Shown here piece by piece: positions 42,801-49,889 of a stretch of DNA of 64,000 nucleotides (position 1 is its first letter; every line of letters begins with the position of its first letter). Both the position numbers and the translations under genes were made by a program. A model generated the notes under the pieces. It saw only the letters and a list, made by a program, of their open reading frames with translations, had not been told where the DNA came from and searched no databases. Origin of the DNA: Treponema sp. (GTDB lineage Bacteria > Spirochaetota > Spirochaetia > Treponematales > Breznakiellaceae). The stretch is taken from NCBI GenBank assembly GCA_009787835.1, contig WQSN01000002.1, forward strand, positions 1 to 64,000. The letters run 5' to 3'.

Positions 42801-43920
42801 CAAGCTCATATTCTGCGCGCTTTTTAATATCTTCCCATTTTGCGCCATTATTCCCATCCGCATTCATCGCATAACGCTTTTCAAGACCCTGCATCGTAAT
42901 GTGTTTTAAATAGTTATCTATATTGTCAAAACCCTGCGGAAGTTTAAAATCAGGCAGATACTGCGACACCTCCTTCCTTCTGTCAGGGACATCCGTGTCG
43001 CAGCGGCGCGCGATGCGAACAGTGTTTTCAATGGCTTCAGGATACTCGCTGAAAAGTTCAAGCATTTCATCGCCAGATTTAAAATAAAATTGATCTCCGT
43101 AATATTTTTTCCTTCTTTCCTCCGTTCTTACCTTGCCTGTTCCAATGCAGAGAAGAATATCATGTGCGACATAATCATCCCTGTTAAGGTAATGAACATC
43201 GTTTGTAGCGACAAGGGGTATGCCTGTATTACGGGAAATTTTTACAACAATTTCATTTATTTCTTTTTGCGATAAATCCGCTCCCTGCAAAGCGCCTGAG
43301 GGAATTCCGTGATCCATTATTTCAAGGTAAAAGTTAGGATTGCCGTCAGCATCGTATCCAAAAACATCGCGGTAATAAAGAGCCTTTTTTTCCGCTTCAG
43401 AAATTTTTCCCGCCTGAATTAATCGCGGAATCTCGCCTGAAGCGCAGGCGGAAAGCGCGATAAGTCCTTCATGAAACATAGACAAAATTTCTTCGTCAAT
43501 TCTGGGACGGTAATAAAAACCCTCCGTATAGGCAAGGGAACAGAGTTTTACAAGATTAAAGTATCCCTTCCGGCTGGCAGCCAAAAGCACAAGATGGAAA
43601 TATTTATTCTCATGTTCCGTCCCCTTTTTATCAAAACGGGAACCCGGCGAAACATAGACTTCACAGCCAATAATCGCTTTTACAGGTTTTTTTTGCTCCT
43701 GATTTGATTCCTCCCCCTCTTTTTTTTCCGCTTTTGCAAAATTCCCCGTTTCATTGCAGGACGCAATAAATTCCATTGCGCCGAACAAATTACCGTGGTC
43801 CGTCAGCGCAAGATGCGACATATTCAGTTCCTGCGCCCTGTTTACAAGCGACTTCACCGAAACAGCGGCATCCGCCAGTGAATAATCGGAATGAACATGC
43901 AGGTGAATAAAATCAGTCAT
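39859..43920 (-). CDS. dnaE: DNA polymerase III subunit alpha
   Basis: Catalytic subunit of the replicative polymerase; 1353 aa from the chosen start. The N-terminal PHP domain begins MTDFIHLHVHSDYSLADAAV. The palm has GPGRGSGAGSIVAYSL and the catalytic acidic motif MPDFDIDFANEGRE. Later come KSHAAAYSVIAYQTAYLKANFP, a helix-hairpin-helix region, and OB-fold segments near 1000-1250. The open frame extends 66 codons further upstream, but that extension is antisense to the antitoxin remnant, is not DnaE-like, and lies beyond the promoter, so ATG 43920 is used. It has no Shine-Dalgarno, and a TTGTGT-N17-TAAAAT promoter ends 8 nt upstream. Confidence 0.96.
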   Translation of the reverse strand: MTDFIHLHVHSDYSLADAAVSVKSLVNRAQELNMSHLALTDHGNLFGAMEFIASCNETGNFAKAEKKEGEESNQEQKKPVKAIIGCEVYVSPGSRFDKKGTEHENKYFHLVLLAASRKGYFNLVKLCSLAYTEGFYYRPRIDEEILSMFHEGLIALSACASGEIPRLIQAGKISEAEKKALYYRDVFGYDADGNPNFYLEIMDHGIPSGALQGADLSQKEINEIVVKISRNTGIPLVATNDVHYLNRDDYVAHDILLCIGTGKVRTEERRKKYYGDQFYFKSGDEMLELFSEYPEAIENTVRIARRCDTDVPDRRKEVSQYLPDFKLPQGFDNIDNYLKHITMQGLEKRYAMNADGNNGAKWEDIKKRAEYELEIIISMGFTGYFLIVSDFVNYAREHGIPVGPGRGSGAGSIVAYSLRITDIDPLKYSLLFERFLNPERISMPDFDIDFANEGREDVINYVTEKYGKERVGQIITFGTLGAKAVIKDVARSLGISIPESNMITKLIPKDPKINLQKAIDGEPKLRELENDLRYRELFELSRKLEGLNRHSSLHAAGVVIGKFPLIDLVPLYQERDDSKTGRNGAVATQYSMNYLEPCGLVKMDFLGLKTLDVIKHTNELIRHRGGKFADYDVKNAPEDDETTFKMLGEGNSFEVFQFESDGMQNILKQTKPGSIEDLIALNSMFRPGPMQNIPRFVDSKNGRQPITYPDSSLEGILKDTYGVIVYQEQVMQVTRIIAGFTLGHADELRRAMSKKDMKKMVKEKVKFIEGAKERGYPEEKAASIFELLIPFAGYGFNKSHAAAYSVIAYQTAYLKANFPAEFMAANLTNEIRSADKNKLSQCIDEARKMGIPVEPPDINHSDKIFTVVDGKIIFGFLGIKGVGETPADEIVRGRMDGPYKNVTDFLDRVDIKVIGKKSMELLAQTGAFDSFGITRETLIGNLERVVEYALKKKEDRQFGQTSLFDEKSGGEMPDFKFEEFPMMSRIDRLNLEKQLIGFYFSGHPMDEYREIWQKTVNINLGQTENLKTGNCILVGIIKNIKTIITAKGSKMTFALLSDYNGEIDVTFFAPVWEKCQNLVQEDKISILQGKIDYQKDKDKYSFIAENCITSNNIETAVKEAEDQNQKEELYRNTWSYMADLKSGFAAKAKKGNYTVIGFLKRLNEIKDRNDNLMAFGTLQDFEGEIDIVFFSRVYEQCRNFLKLDEIIALKGSIDPENDRKPDKPGFKVTSIADFPQLSRSAARKIAAGEEPPEPDIVKPAVKHKQAEVHIKLRENAADSDENLLPLREYLADNSGVSTVFIHVPVPGGEKIIRAAAGIELLDLNDINSEMDNIKKIKCVAEAWHNGGDNAVYL

Positions 43921-43928
43921 GCTGAAGA

Positions 43929-43957
43929 ATTTTACATATAAATAAAAGTTAACACAA
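43929..43957 (-). promoter_or_regulatory. Candidate promoter of dnaE
   Basis: Minus strand TTGTGT (43952-43957), 17-nt spacer, TAAAAT (43929-43934), 8 nt before the ATG. It predicts a leaderless or 1-2-nt-leader transcript. Confidence 0.45.
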
Positions 43958-43984
43958 GAGTTCATTGTGTAATGCCCGCCCGAA

Positions 43985-44260
43985 CTGAAAACAGAAGAAG
44001 AAATTGAAGGTTTTATCGAAGCATCTATTGAAGAAGCGAAAAACGATACCGATCCCAAATACCTTATCCACGCGCTTGAAACAGCCGCCCGCGCCTGCGG
44101 TATGCTGAAAACAGCCAATGAAGCGGATGTTGATCGCGCAAGTCTTTACCGTATTCTATCAGGTGAAACCGATCCAAGAGCCAGCACTCTCGCAAAAATT
44201 GCCAATGTTCTTGGTTATCGTCTAACGCTTGTCAAAAAAACTGAAGACCGGTTTGAGTGA
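43985..44260 (+). pseudogene. 5'-truncated HigA-like addiction-module antidote (HTH) remnant
   Basis: The open frame encodes LKTEEEIEGFIEASIEEAKN, then KYLIHALETAARACGM and VDRASLYRILSGE, followed by a Cro/XRE-like helix-turn-helix end, ASTLAKIANVLGYRLTLV. This matches the body of the HigA-type putative addiction module antidote family. An in-frame TAA at 43970-43972 is followed by no ATG, GTG or TTG before the conserved region, and the usual first ten or so residues are missing. A CTG at 43985 lacks a Shine-Dalgarno. No toxin gene is adjacent. It looks like a remnant cut off at the dnaE promoter. Confidence 0.65.
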
Positions 44261-44264
44261 CTGA

Positions 44265-44276
44265 CAACGCGCGTTG
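44265..44276. repeat. 12-bp palindrome beside the antitoxin remnant
   Basis: CAACGCGCGTTG is a perfect palindrome 4 nt after the stop of the truncated antitoxin gene. It could be an operator remnant or the core of a hairpin. The rest of the gap up to 44374 is AT-rich, with no further feature seen. Confidence 0.3.
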
Positions 44277-44374
44277 CCTATAGAAAATAAAAAATAATTA
44301 AGGCAGAAAACTTAACCTTCTTGCATCAAGTTAAATTTTCTCACTTCTCTCTTCACTTTTCATTGATAATAAAC

Positions 44375-45733
44375 CTAATTTCGGACGACACGGAAACCAA
44401 GGCCGCTGCCCCGGTCAGTCGGATTGCTGTTGTTCCGGTGCGCAGAACGGCCGAAAGCGGCAAAATTGCCCCAGCTCCCGCCGCGAATCACACGGCCAAA
44501 CCCGTCGAACTCAAGCTTCGCAGAAGCGCCATGCGGATCTGTTTGCGCTCCGCTTGGGTATGTTCCATACCAGTCCCAACACCATTCCCATACATTTCCG
44601 CTCATATCGAATATTCCTAAACTGTTGGGCGCTCTCGTCCCTACCGGCTTAGTACTATTTCCGCTGTTACCGTCGTACCAGGCTACCGTCTCTACGCTGT
44701 TACTGCCGGAATATTCTGTTAACAGCATTGTTGTATTTCCGCCTTTGGCGGTATATTCCCATTCAGCCTCTGTAGGTAACCGGTAACCATTGGCATTCCA
44801 GTTGCATATTATATTATCTTCTGAACCGCTGTATACCGGTATCAATCCTTCTCTCTGGCTTCGCCTGTTACAGTATTCTATCGCTTCATGCCAGTTTACA
44901 TAATACATGGGATAGTTATCTCCTTCTCCATATATCGACCATGTTCTGTCTATCATATCACGCTGCTGTCTTACTGTTGTTCCCATTATTTCATACCATT
45001 CTTTCTGTGTGACAGGATATTTACTCATATTAAAACTTTTTAATGTTACCTGCCTCACTGGTCTTTCATCATCATTACCGCCTGATACTGTTCCCATCTG
45101 GAATGTACCGCCTTCCACGCGCACAAAATTATCTGGTATACTACTTTCTGTTTTTTTTGAAAGCTGCTCTGTATTGTTATTAACTACTTGCCCTCTGCCT
45201 GCGGTTTCAGCACCGCCAGACCTGCCTCCTTCCAGTAAACTTAACACACGGCGGTCAGCGGAAATGTCCGCCCTGTACTGTACAGCGACAGCGGCAGTCT
45301 GCACATTCAATACACGTATCACTATACGATAATCCCCGCCGATTTCTGTTAGTGAACCGGATACGATAAATTGCGCTCCCAGCATCCGCCCCAATTCCTG
45401 CATTGAGTCGTCCCCTACATCACCGGAAAACTGAAATTCAAATTCACTGCGTATAAGGTCCACTTCCTTGCGGTCAACAACAATCATCTTACCGCTGTCA
45501 AGCAGGTTTGCCGTTAATTCGTCCAGCACATAAACAGAAAAACGGTCAGAAGGTGAGCTGAAATTTAACAATGCTATTTTTGTCTTTGCTTCAATCCGTT
45601 CATCAATTTGTTTTGCTGCCTCTGCAATAGCCTGATCCAGCGTTATACCGCCTGAACTATCCGCCGGTTTTGAGATACAGCCGGTCACCAATAGCCCAAT
45701 TACTGCAATTATCCATAAAGAGTTTTTAATCAT
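44375..45733 (-). CDS. Lipoprotein with CsgG/LpoB-like domain and cysteine-less SUMF1 (FGE-like) domain
   Basis: 452 aa. Lipobox LVTGC (Cys near 19). The region at about 45-170 resembles the CsgG/LpoB/FlgO-type fold (KIALLNFSSPSDRFSVYVLDEL, VVDRKEVDLIRSEFEFQ, LGAQFIVSGSLTEIGGDYRI). After a linker, residues about 205-452 form a SUMF1/FGE-sulfatase domain (VEGGTFQMGTVSGG, YPVTQKEWYEIMG, YRLPTEAEWEYTAKGG, GNVWEWCWDWYG, RVIRGGSW, GFRVVRN). The two catalytic cysteines of true formylglycine-generating enzymes are absent near the C-terminus (SAHRNNSNPTDRG), so it is probably a binding protein with a C-type lectin-like fold. A promoter is at 45753-45781. Confidence 0.87.
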   Translation of the reverse strand: MIKNSLWIIAVIGLLVTGCISKPADSSGGITLDQAIAEAAKQIDERIEAKTKIALLNFSSPSDRFSVYVLDELTANLLDSGKMIVVDRKEVDLIRSEFEFQFSGDVGDDSMQELGRMLGAQFIVSGSLTEIGGDYRIVIRVLNVQTAAVAVQYRADISADRRVLSLLEGGRSGGAETAGRGQVVNNNTEQLSKKTESSIPDNFVRVEGGTFQMGTVSGGNDDERPVRQVTLKSFNMSKYPVTQKEWYEIMGTTVRQQRDMIDRTWSIYGEGDNYPMYYVNWHEAIEYCNRRSQREGLIPVYSGSEDNIICNWNANGYRLPTEAEWEYTAKGGNTTMLLTEYSGSNSVETVAWYDGNSGNSTKPVGTRAPNSLGIFDMSGNVWEWCWDWYGTYPSGAQTDPHGASAKLEFDGFGRVIRGGSWGNFAAFGRSAHRNNSNPTDRGSGLGFRVVRN

Positions 45734-45752
45734 AAAATATACCTTTATAAAG

Positions 45753-45781
45753 ATTATACCGCTTTATTATTATTGTTTTAA
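45753..45781 (-). promoter_or_regulatory. Promoter of the SUMF1 lipoprotein gene
   Basis: Minus strand TTAAAA (45776-45781), 17-nt spacer, TATAAT (45753-45758), 19 nt before the ATG with AAAGG between. Confidence 0.55.
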
Positions 45782-45839
45782 TATTTAATAAAACTATCAG
45801 TATTAGAAATATTTGCTAATAAAATTAGCGTTAAAGCAT

Positions 45840-48587
45840 TTATATAAGTTTAAAATCTTTCGCTACCACGCATAACTCCCGGTTCCAGCGCGGGCCGTTC
45901 AGGTATTGGCGGCGGGTGTCTATATCCTCTATACGGCTGGCGCGGCGCTGAAGGCGTTTGAACGCCATGCTTACCGCAGTGCTCATGTCCACATGATTTG
46001 CGCCTGTTTGTTCAAGGATACGGTACTTGGCGTAATAATAAAAAGTATCCCACAGATCCATTTCGCACAGGCGCTCTTCACGCAGAAGCTGTTCTATGTC
46101 AACTAACGCTTTCTGGCCGTCTTCTTCTGACATGCAGCTGAGGGCAAGAGAGCGGAAAATGCAAATCATTCGATCCTGAATTTCACCCTGCGAAAAATAC
46201 AGGTGTTCGCACTGGGTAAAACCGCTGCGCCAGTCCGGGCGTTCTGTGTATAAATACTGATCTCCTGAAAACGGATTTACAAGCGCGCGGGAAAGTCTTA
46301 CCGTTTTTTCATAATCGCCGGCAAGATAGGACGCTTCAATCTCAAAAAGATCGGCGTCAAAATTCGCGGGTTCGGGTTTTGGAATCGCCTGATCCAGATA
46401 ATAAATCTGCGATCTGTATATCCAGGCGGCAAGCAGACTGTCCTTTTCTTCGGAAATGCTGCCGTATGGATCTTTTCTGAGCGCTTCGAAAATATCGTGG
46501 GCCTTGCGGTAATAGCCAAGCTCAAAATTTATTCTTCCATGCAGAAAACGCGAACGATCCGCCCACTCGGCGCAGCCTGCTGAAAGCGACTGTTCAATTG
46601 ATTTTTGCGCAAGACGCTGCGCCTTGTGCATATCGCCGTATAAAACCTGAGCCGCCGCCGCGTAATAGGCAGATATTCCCATCTCATGGTAATTGCCTAT
46701 CTTCTCCGCGTTTACCAGCGCGAAATTCAGGTATTCAATTGTCTCCGCAATCTGATGTTTGGAAAGGCTGACAAGCGAAAACAGGCGGTATGCCTGCGGA
46801 AGACAGAAAGTATTTTTATTCTGTCCCTGCAAAATAGCTTCTTTTGCCTTGGCGAACGCTGTTTTCATATCGCGTTTGGCAAGATAGTAGCCGCAATGAT
46901 TTACAATTATCTGCGCGTTCAGAACAGGCAATGCCTCAAATTTAGAAAATTTAACAGGCTCCTGGAAAATTTCATTTATTTCATTTTCATATCCCGTATG
47001 AAGTGCGTTGGAAGTTTTATATATATAGCGGATTGCGTCGGCTTTTTGTTCTGAAAACAGTTCTTCCAGCAATCCGCATCTTGCCGCCTGTTCAAGACCT
47101 GTAACAGTGCCGTTAATAATATCCGAAGAAATTGATTTTAAAAGCAGAAGATTATCAATATGCCTCGTGCCGTCAAGACCCGCTATAATTGTCAGCAGAC
47201 GGAAACAGGGATTAATGTTCCGCCTGACAGCCCAGTTTAAAAGACGCCCGCAAACTGAATTCTTTATGCTGACAGCTTTTTCGCCAAGTATGCTGAAGGC
47301 CCGATCTTCAAGGTTTCTGTTGAGCAGCCTTGGCTCATGGGGATTATCAATTACACCCAATGTATGAAGTATAAAAAAAGCCCGCGAAATCATTACGGTA
47401 TTTTTTTCATCTTCTTCAAAAAGTTTCTGGAAAAGTTCAGGCGAAAAATACCGGCCGTAAAGGGCTATCGCGTAAACAATCTCCCAAAGTTCAATTGAAA
47501 GCCTGGGATATAAAAGTTTTTGATCGTCAGGTTTGATATTTACCACGCCGCTAAAAACAGCCTGCCACTGCTGCAGCTTTTTTTCCTGAATGTCGTCTTC
47601 AGAAGTTCCCAGAATCAGTAATCTGTTTCTTTCCCTTATGTCAACTTCAGCAAGAGATTCCAACAGTAATTCTGTTACCATCTTTCCGGCGAGATTAATA
47701 TTTTCCAGCACCAGAACCGGAGTGCGCTTTTTTTTGCGCGCGGCGATAAAATAAAATTCCAGAAGCAGGGATAAAAAACGCTTTATATTGCGGACAGTAT
47801 AATCAGAAACCTCATCCCTTATGCGGTCGCGGAAAAGCGATTCCCAGAGGGAATTAATATCATTGGCGGGCGCGTTGGAAAGTGAGCGGATGCTCGGCGA
47901 CCACGCGTCAATTAACGCGCCAAGTCCTACGCTGTCGAAGCAAATTGTTAATGCTGGAAAATCACCGTTTAATTTTTTACAGTAACTGTGTAAACCGCTG
48001 TGTATCTGTAAATAAACCTTCCCCAGAATTAATATATTTTTTTCATGTTCCAATGCGAGAATTCTGATTATGTCATTTTTGGAATTCTGATTATAATACT
48101 CAACCTGTTTAAAAACCTTCAGCTCACTAATTCTGAAAAAACTTCCCGAGCCGTACTTGTGGGTGTTTTTATCATTCTGCCATTGCGATGGCCTTTCAAA
48201 AACCGCGTAGGGTATAAATCTTCTTACAGCCTGGCTGTCCAAAAAAATACCGCCGCAATTCGCGAGAAACCGGCAGAGCAGTTCAGGAGAATCAGGATTT
48301 TTTTGGGTAATAACAAGCGAATAACCGAAAAATTCCTTTGAGGCGTCCATATTCTTTTTCAGATTTTCAATTAAAATGTAAATATCCAGCCAGAAGCCGA
48401 TGGTATTTTCATTAAAAACAGCGCTGATTACCGATCTCCCGGATGTAATTTTCCCGCCTGCATCTATTATGGCGCGGGTCAGTATTTCATCATTTTTTCG
48501 CACATTATCAGGCCGTGTCCGGCGCAATTGCGACTTGAATTTAAGAAAAAAGAACAAATTAATCATATTAATATATATTATCGGCAA
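45840..48587 (-). CDS. Large spirochaete-type protein with degenerate STAND/AAA ATPase core and TPR-like C-terminus
   Basis: About 915 aa. TTG 48587 has AAGGGA 6 nt upstream; ATG 48566 is the alternative, while longer readings run into the divergent hydF gene. Residues about 1-200 are an unfamiliar alpha/beta region (IIDAGGKITSGRSVISAVF). The middle looks ATPase-like: NILILGKVYLQIHSGL at the P-loop position lacks a proper GKS/T, TPVLVLENINLAG resembles Walker B, and RLLILGTSEDD resembles sensor 1. From about 560 on it is helical with TPR-like pairs (AISAYYAAAAQVLYGDMHKAQRLA). The overall shape recalls MalT/LuxR-type STAND regulators without a recognisable DNA-binding domain. Function unknown. 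Confidence 0.7.
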   Translation of the reverse strand: MPIIYINMINLFFFLKFKSQLRRTRPDNVRKNDEILTRAIIDAGGKITSGRSVISAVFNENTIGFWLDIYILIENLKKNMDASKEFFGYSLVITQKNPDSPELLCRFLANCGGIFLDSQAVRRFIPYAVFERPSQWQNDKNTHKYGSGSFFRISELKVFKQVEYYNQNSKNDIIRILALEHEKNILILGKVYLQIHSGLHSYCKKLNGDFPALTICFDSVGLGALIDAWSPSIRSLSNAPANDINSLWESLFRDRIRDEVSDYTVRNIKRFLSLLLEFYFIAARKKKRTPVLVLENINLAGKMVTELLLESLAEVDIRERNRLLILGTSEDDIQEKKLQQWQAVFSGVVNIKPDDQKLLYPRLSIELWEIVYAIALYGRYFSPELFQKLFEEDEKNTVMISRAFFILHTLGVIDNPHEPRLLNRNLEDRAFSILGEKAVSIKNSVCGRLLNWAVRRNINPCFRLLTIIAGLDGTRHIDNLLLLKSISSDIINGTVTGLEQAARCGLLEELFSEQKADAIRYIYKTSNALHTGYENEINEIFQEPVKFSKFEALPVLNAQIIVNHCGYYLAKRDMKTAFAKAKEAILQGQNKNTFCLPQAYRLFSLVSLSKHQIAETIEYLNFALVNAEKIGNYHEMGISAYYAAAAQVLYGDMHKAQRLAQKSIEQSLSAGCAEWADRSRFLHGRINFELGYYRKAHDIFEALRKDPYGSISEEKDSLLAAWIYRSQIYYLDQAIPKPEPANFDADLFEIEASYLAGDYEKTVRLSRALVNPFSGDQYLYTERPDWRSGFTQCEHLYFSQGEIQDRMICIFRSLALSCMSEEDGQKALVDIEQLLREERLCEMDLWDTFYYYAKYRILEQTGANHVDMSTAVSMAFKRLQRRASRIEDIDTRRQYLNGPRWNRELCVVAKDFKLI

Positions 48588-48619
48588 AAAATATCCCTTT
48601 ATATTGAAGTAATTATTTG

Positions 48620-48625
48620 TATAAT
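48620..48625 (+). promoter_or_regulatory. TATAAT -10 box directly before hydF
   Basis: A perfect TATAAT ends 8 nt before the hydF ATG, with no Shine-Dalgarno between. The transcript would start within 1-2 nt of the ATG. No good -35 hexamer was found. Confidence 0.45.
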
Positions 48626-48633
48626 ATTTATAT

Positions 48634-49872
48634 ATGAACAATACGCCAATGGCAAACCGTATACATATAGCTTTTTTCGGGCGGCGCAACGCGGGGAAAT
48701 CCAGTCTGGTGAACGCAGTTACAGGTCAAAATCTTGCAATTGTCAGCGATGTAAAAGGCACTACTACAGATCCTGTTTACAAGTCGATGGAACTGCTCCC
48801 GCTCGGACCTGTTGTTATTATTGACACACCGGGTTTTGATGATGAAGGCGAACTGGGAGAGCTCAGGGTAAACAAGGCAAAGCAGGTTTTGAATAAAACC
48901 GACGCTGCGGTTCTTGTTTTGGAACCTCAATTGAATGAAGACCTCTCTCCTGATCTGCCTTCGGATTCATCACTTTCCGCGTCAGAAGCAGAGCTGGTCA
49001 GTATTTTTTTGGCTAAAAAGATTCCTTTTATAATAGTAATTAATAAAAGCGATCTTTGTAAAACAGATTCTGTTAATTTGGCTGACATCAGGCTCTCTTT
49101 ACCAGGTGAAATTCTGCCCGTAAGCGCCAAAACAGGCTATAATATCAATTTACTAAAAGAAAAGATTGCCGTTCTTGCTTCATGTGAGGAGCCGCAAACG
49201 CGTCTTGTAGCGGATCTTATCCGCGCAAATGATTTTATCGTTTTAGTAATTCCAATTGACAAAGCCGCTCCCAAGGGGCGGTTAATCCTTCCCCAGCAGC
49301 AGATGATACGCGACATACTGGAAGCGGGCGCTGTCGCAATTACGACAAAGGAAAGCGAACTGGGTGAAACTCTCGCAAACCTTGGCAGAAAACCAGCTCT
49401 TGTAATAACTGACAGCCAGGTGTTCGCGCAGGTATCCGCTGTTGTGCCGCCTGAAATTCCGCTTACATCATTCTCCATTTTATTCGCGCGTTATAAGGGT
49501 TTCCTGCAAACCGCTGTTCGCGGCGTTGAGGCTTTGGACAGTATAAAGGACGGAAGCAGGATTCTAATCTGCGAAGGCTGTACGCATCACCGCCAGTGCG
49601 ACGATATAGGAACTGTTAAAATACCCCGCTTAATCAGAAATTATTCAGGAACAGAACCGGATTTCAGTTTTTGTTCAGGCGGCGATTTTCCGGATGATCT
49701 TAAACAATACAAGTTGATTATTCACTGCGGATCGTGTATGCTTAACGGACGCGAAATGCACTGCCGCCGCCTGCAGGCCGAAGAGCAGAATATTCCATTT
49801 ACAAATTACGGTATAACAATTGCCCATATTCAGGGAATACTCAAACGAAGCGTTGAAATGATTGTTAAATGA
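48634..49872 (+). CDS. hydF: [FeFe]-hydrogenase H-cluster maturation GTPase HydF
   Basis: Scaffold GTPase that assembles the diiron subcluster and delivers it to HydA. 412 aa. The G domain has the P-loop FFGRRNAGKSSLVNAV, G3 DTPGFDD and G4 INKSD. The C-terminal cluster-binding residues CxH...HCxxC are present as CTHH and HCGSC. No ribosome-binding site precedes the ATG; a TATAAT lies 8 nt upstream. It overlaps or abuts hydG. HydE and the hydrogenase itself are not in the window. Confidence 0.95.
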   Translation: MNNTPMANRIHIAFFGRRNAGKSSLVNAVTGQNLAIVSDVKGTTTDPVYKSMELLPLGPVVIIDTPGFDDEGELGELRVNKAKQVLNKTDAAVLVLEPQLNEDLSPDLPSDSSLSASEAELVSIFLAKKIPFIIVINKSDLCKTDSVNLADIRLSLPGEILPVSAKTGYNINLLKEKIAVLASCEEPQTRLVADLIRANDFIVLVIPIDKAAPKGRLILPQQQMIRDILEAGAVAITTKESELGETLANLGRKPALVITDSQVFAQVSAVVPPEIPLTSFSILFARYKGFLQTAVRGVEALDSIKDGSRILICEGCTHHRQCDDIGTVKIPRLIRNYSGTEPDFSFCSGGDFPDDLKQYKLIIHCGSCMLNGREMHCRRLQAEEQNIPFTNYGITIAHIQGILKRSVEMIVK

Positions 49873-49889
49873 GGAATGAGGAACCAGAA

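Noticed and set aside
43921-44118. 66-codon N-terminal extension of dnaE
   Set aside because: It is antisense to a clear antitoxin-like reading frame, precedes the standard DnaE start (FIHLHVHSDYS), and lies beyond a promoter-like sequence.
44375-45733. Active formylglycine-generating enzyme (sulfatase maturation)
   Set aside because: The C-terminal catalytic cysteine pair is absent and the protein is a two-domain lipoprotein.
48590-48689. Longer N-terminus for the large STAND-like protein
   Set aside because: It would overlap the first codons and -10 box of the divergent hydF gene; TTG 48587 has a good AAGGGA ribosome-binding site.
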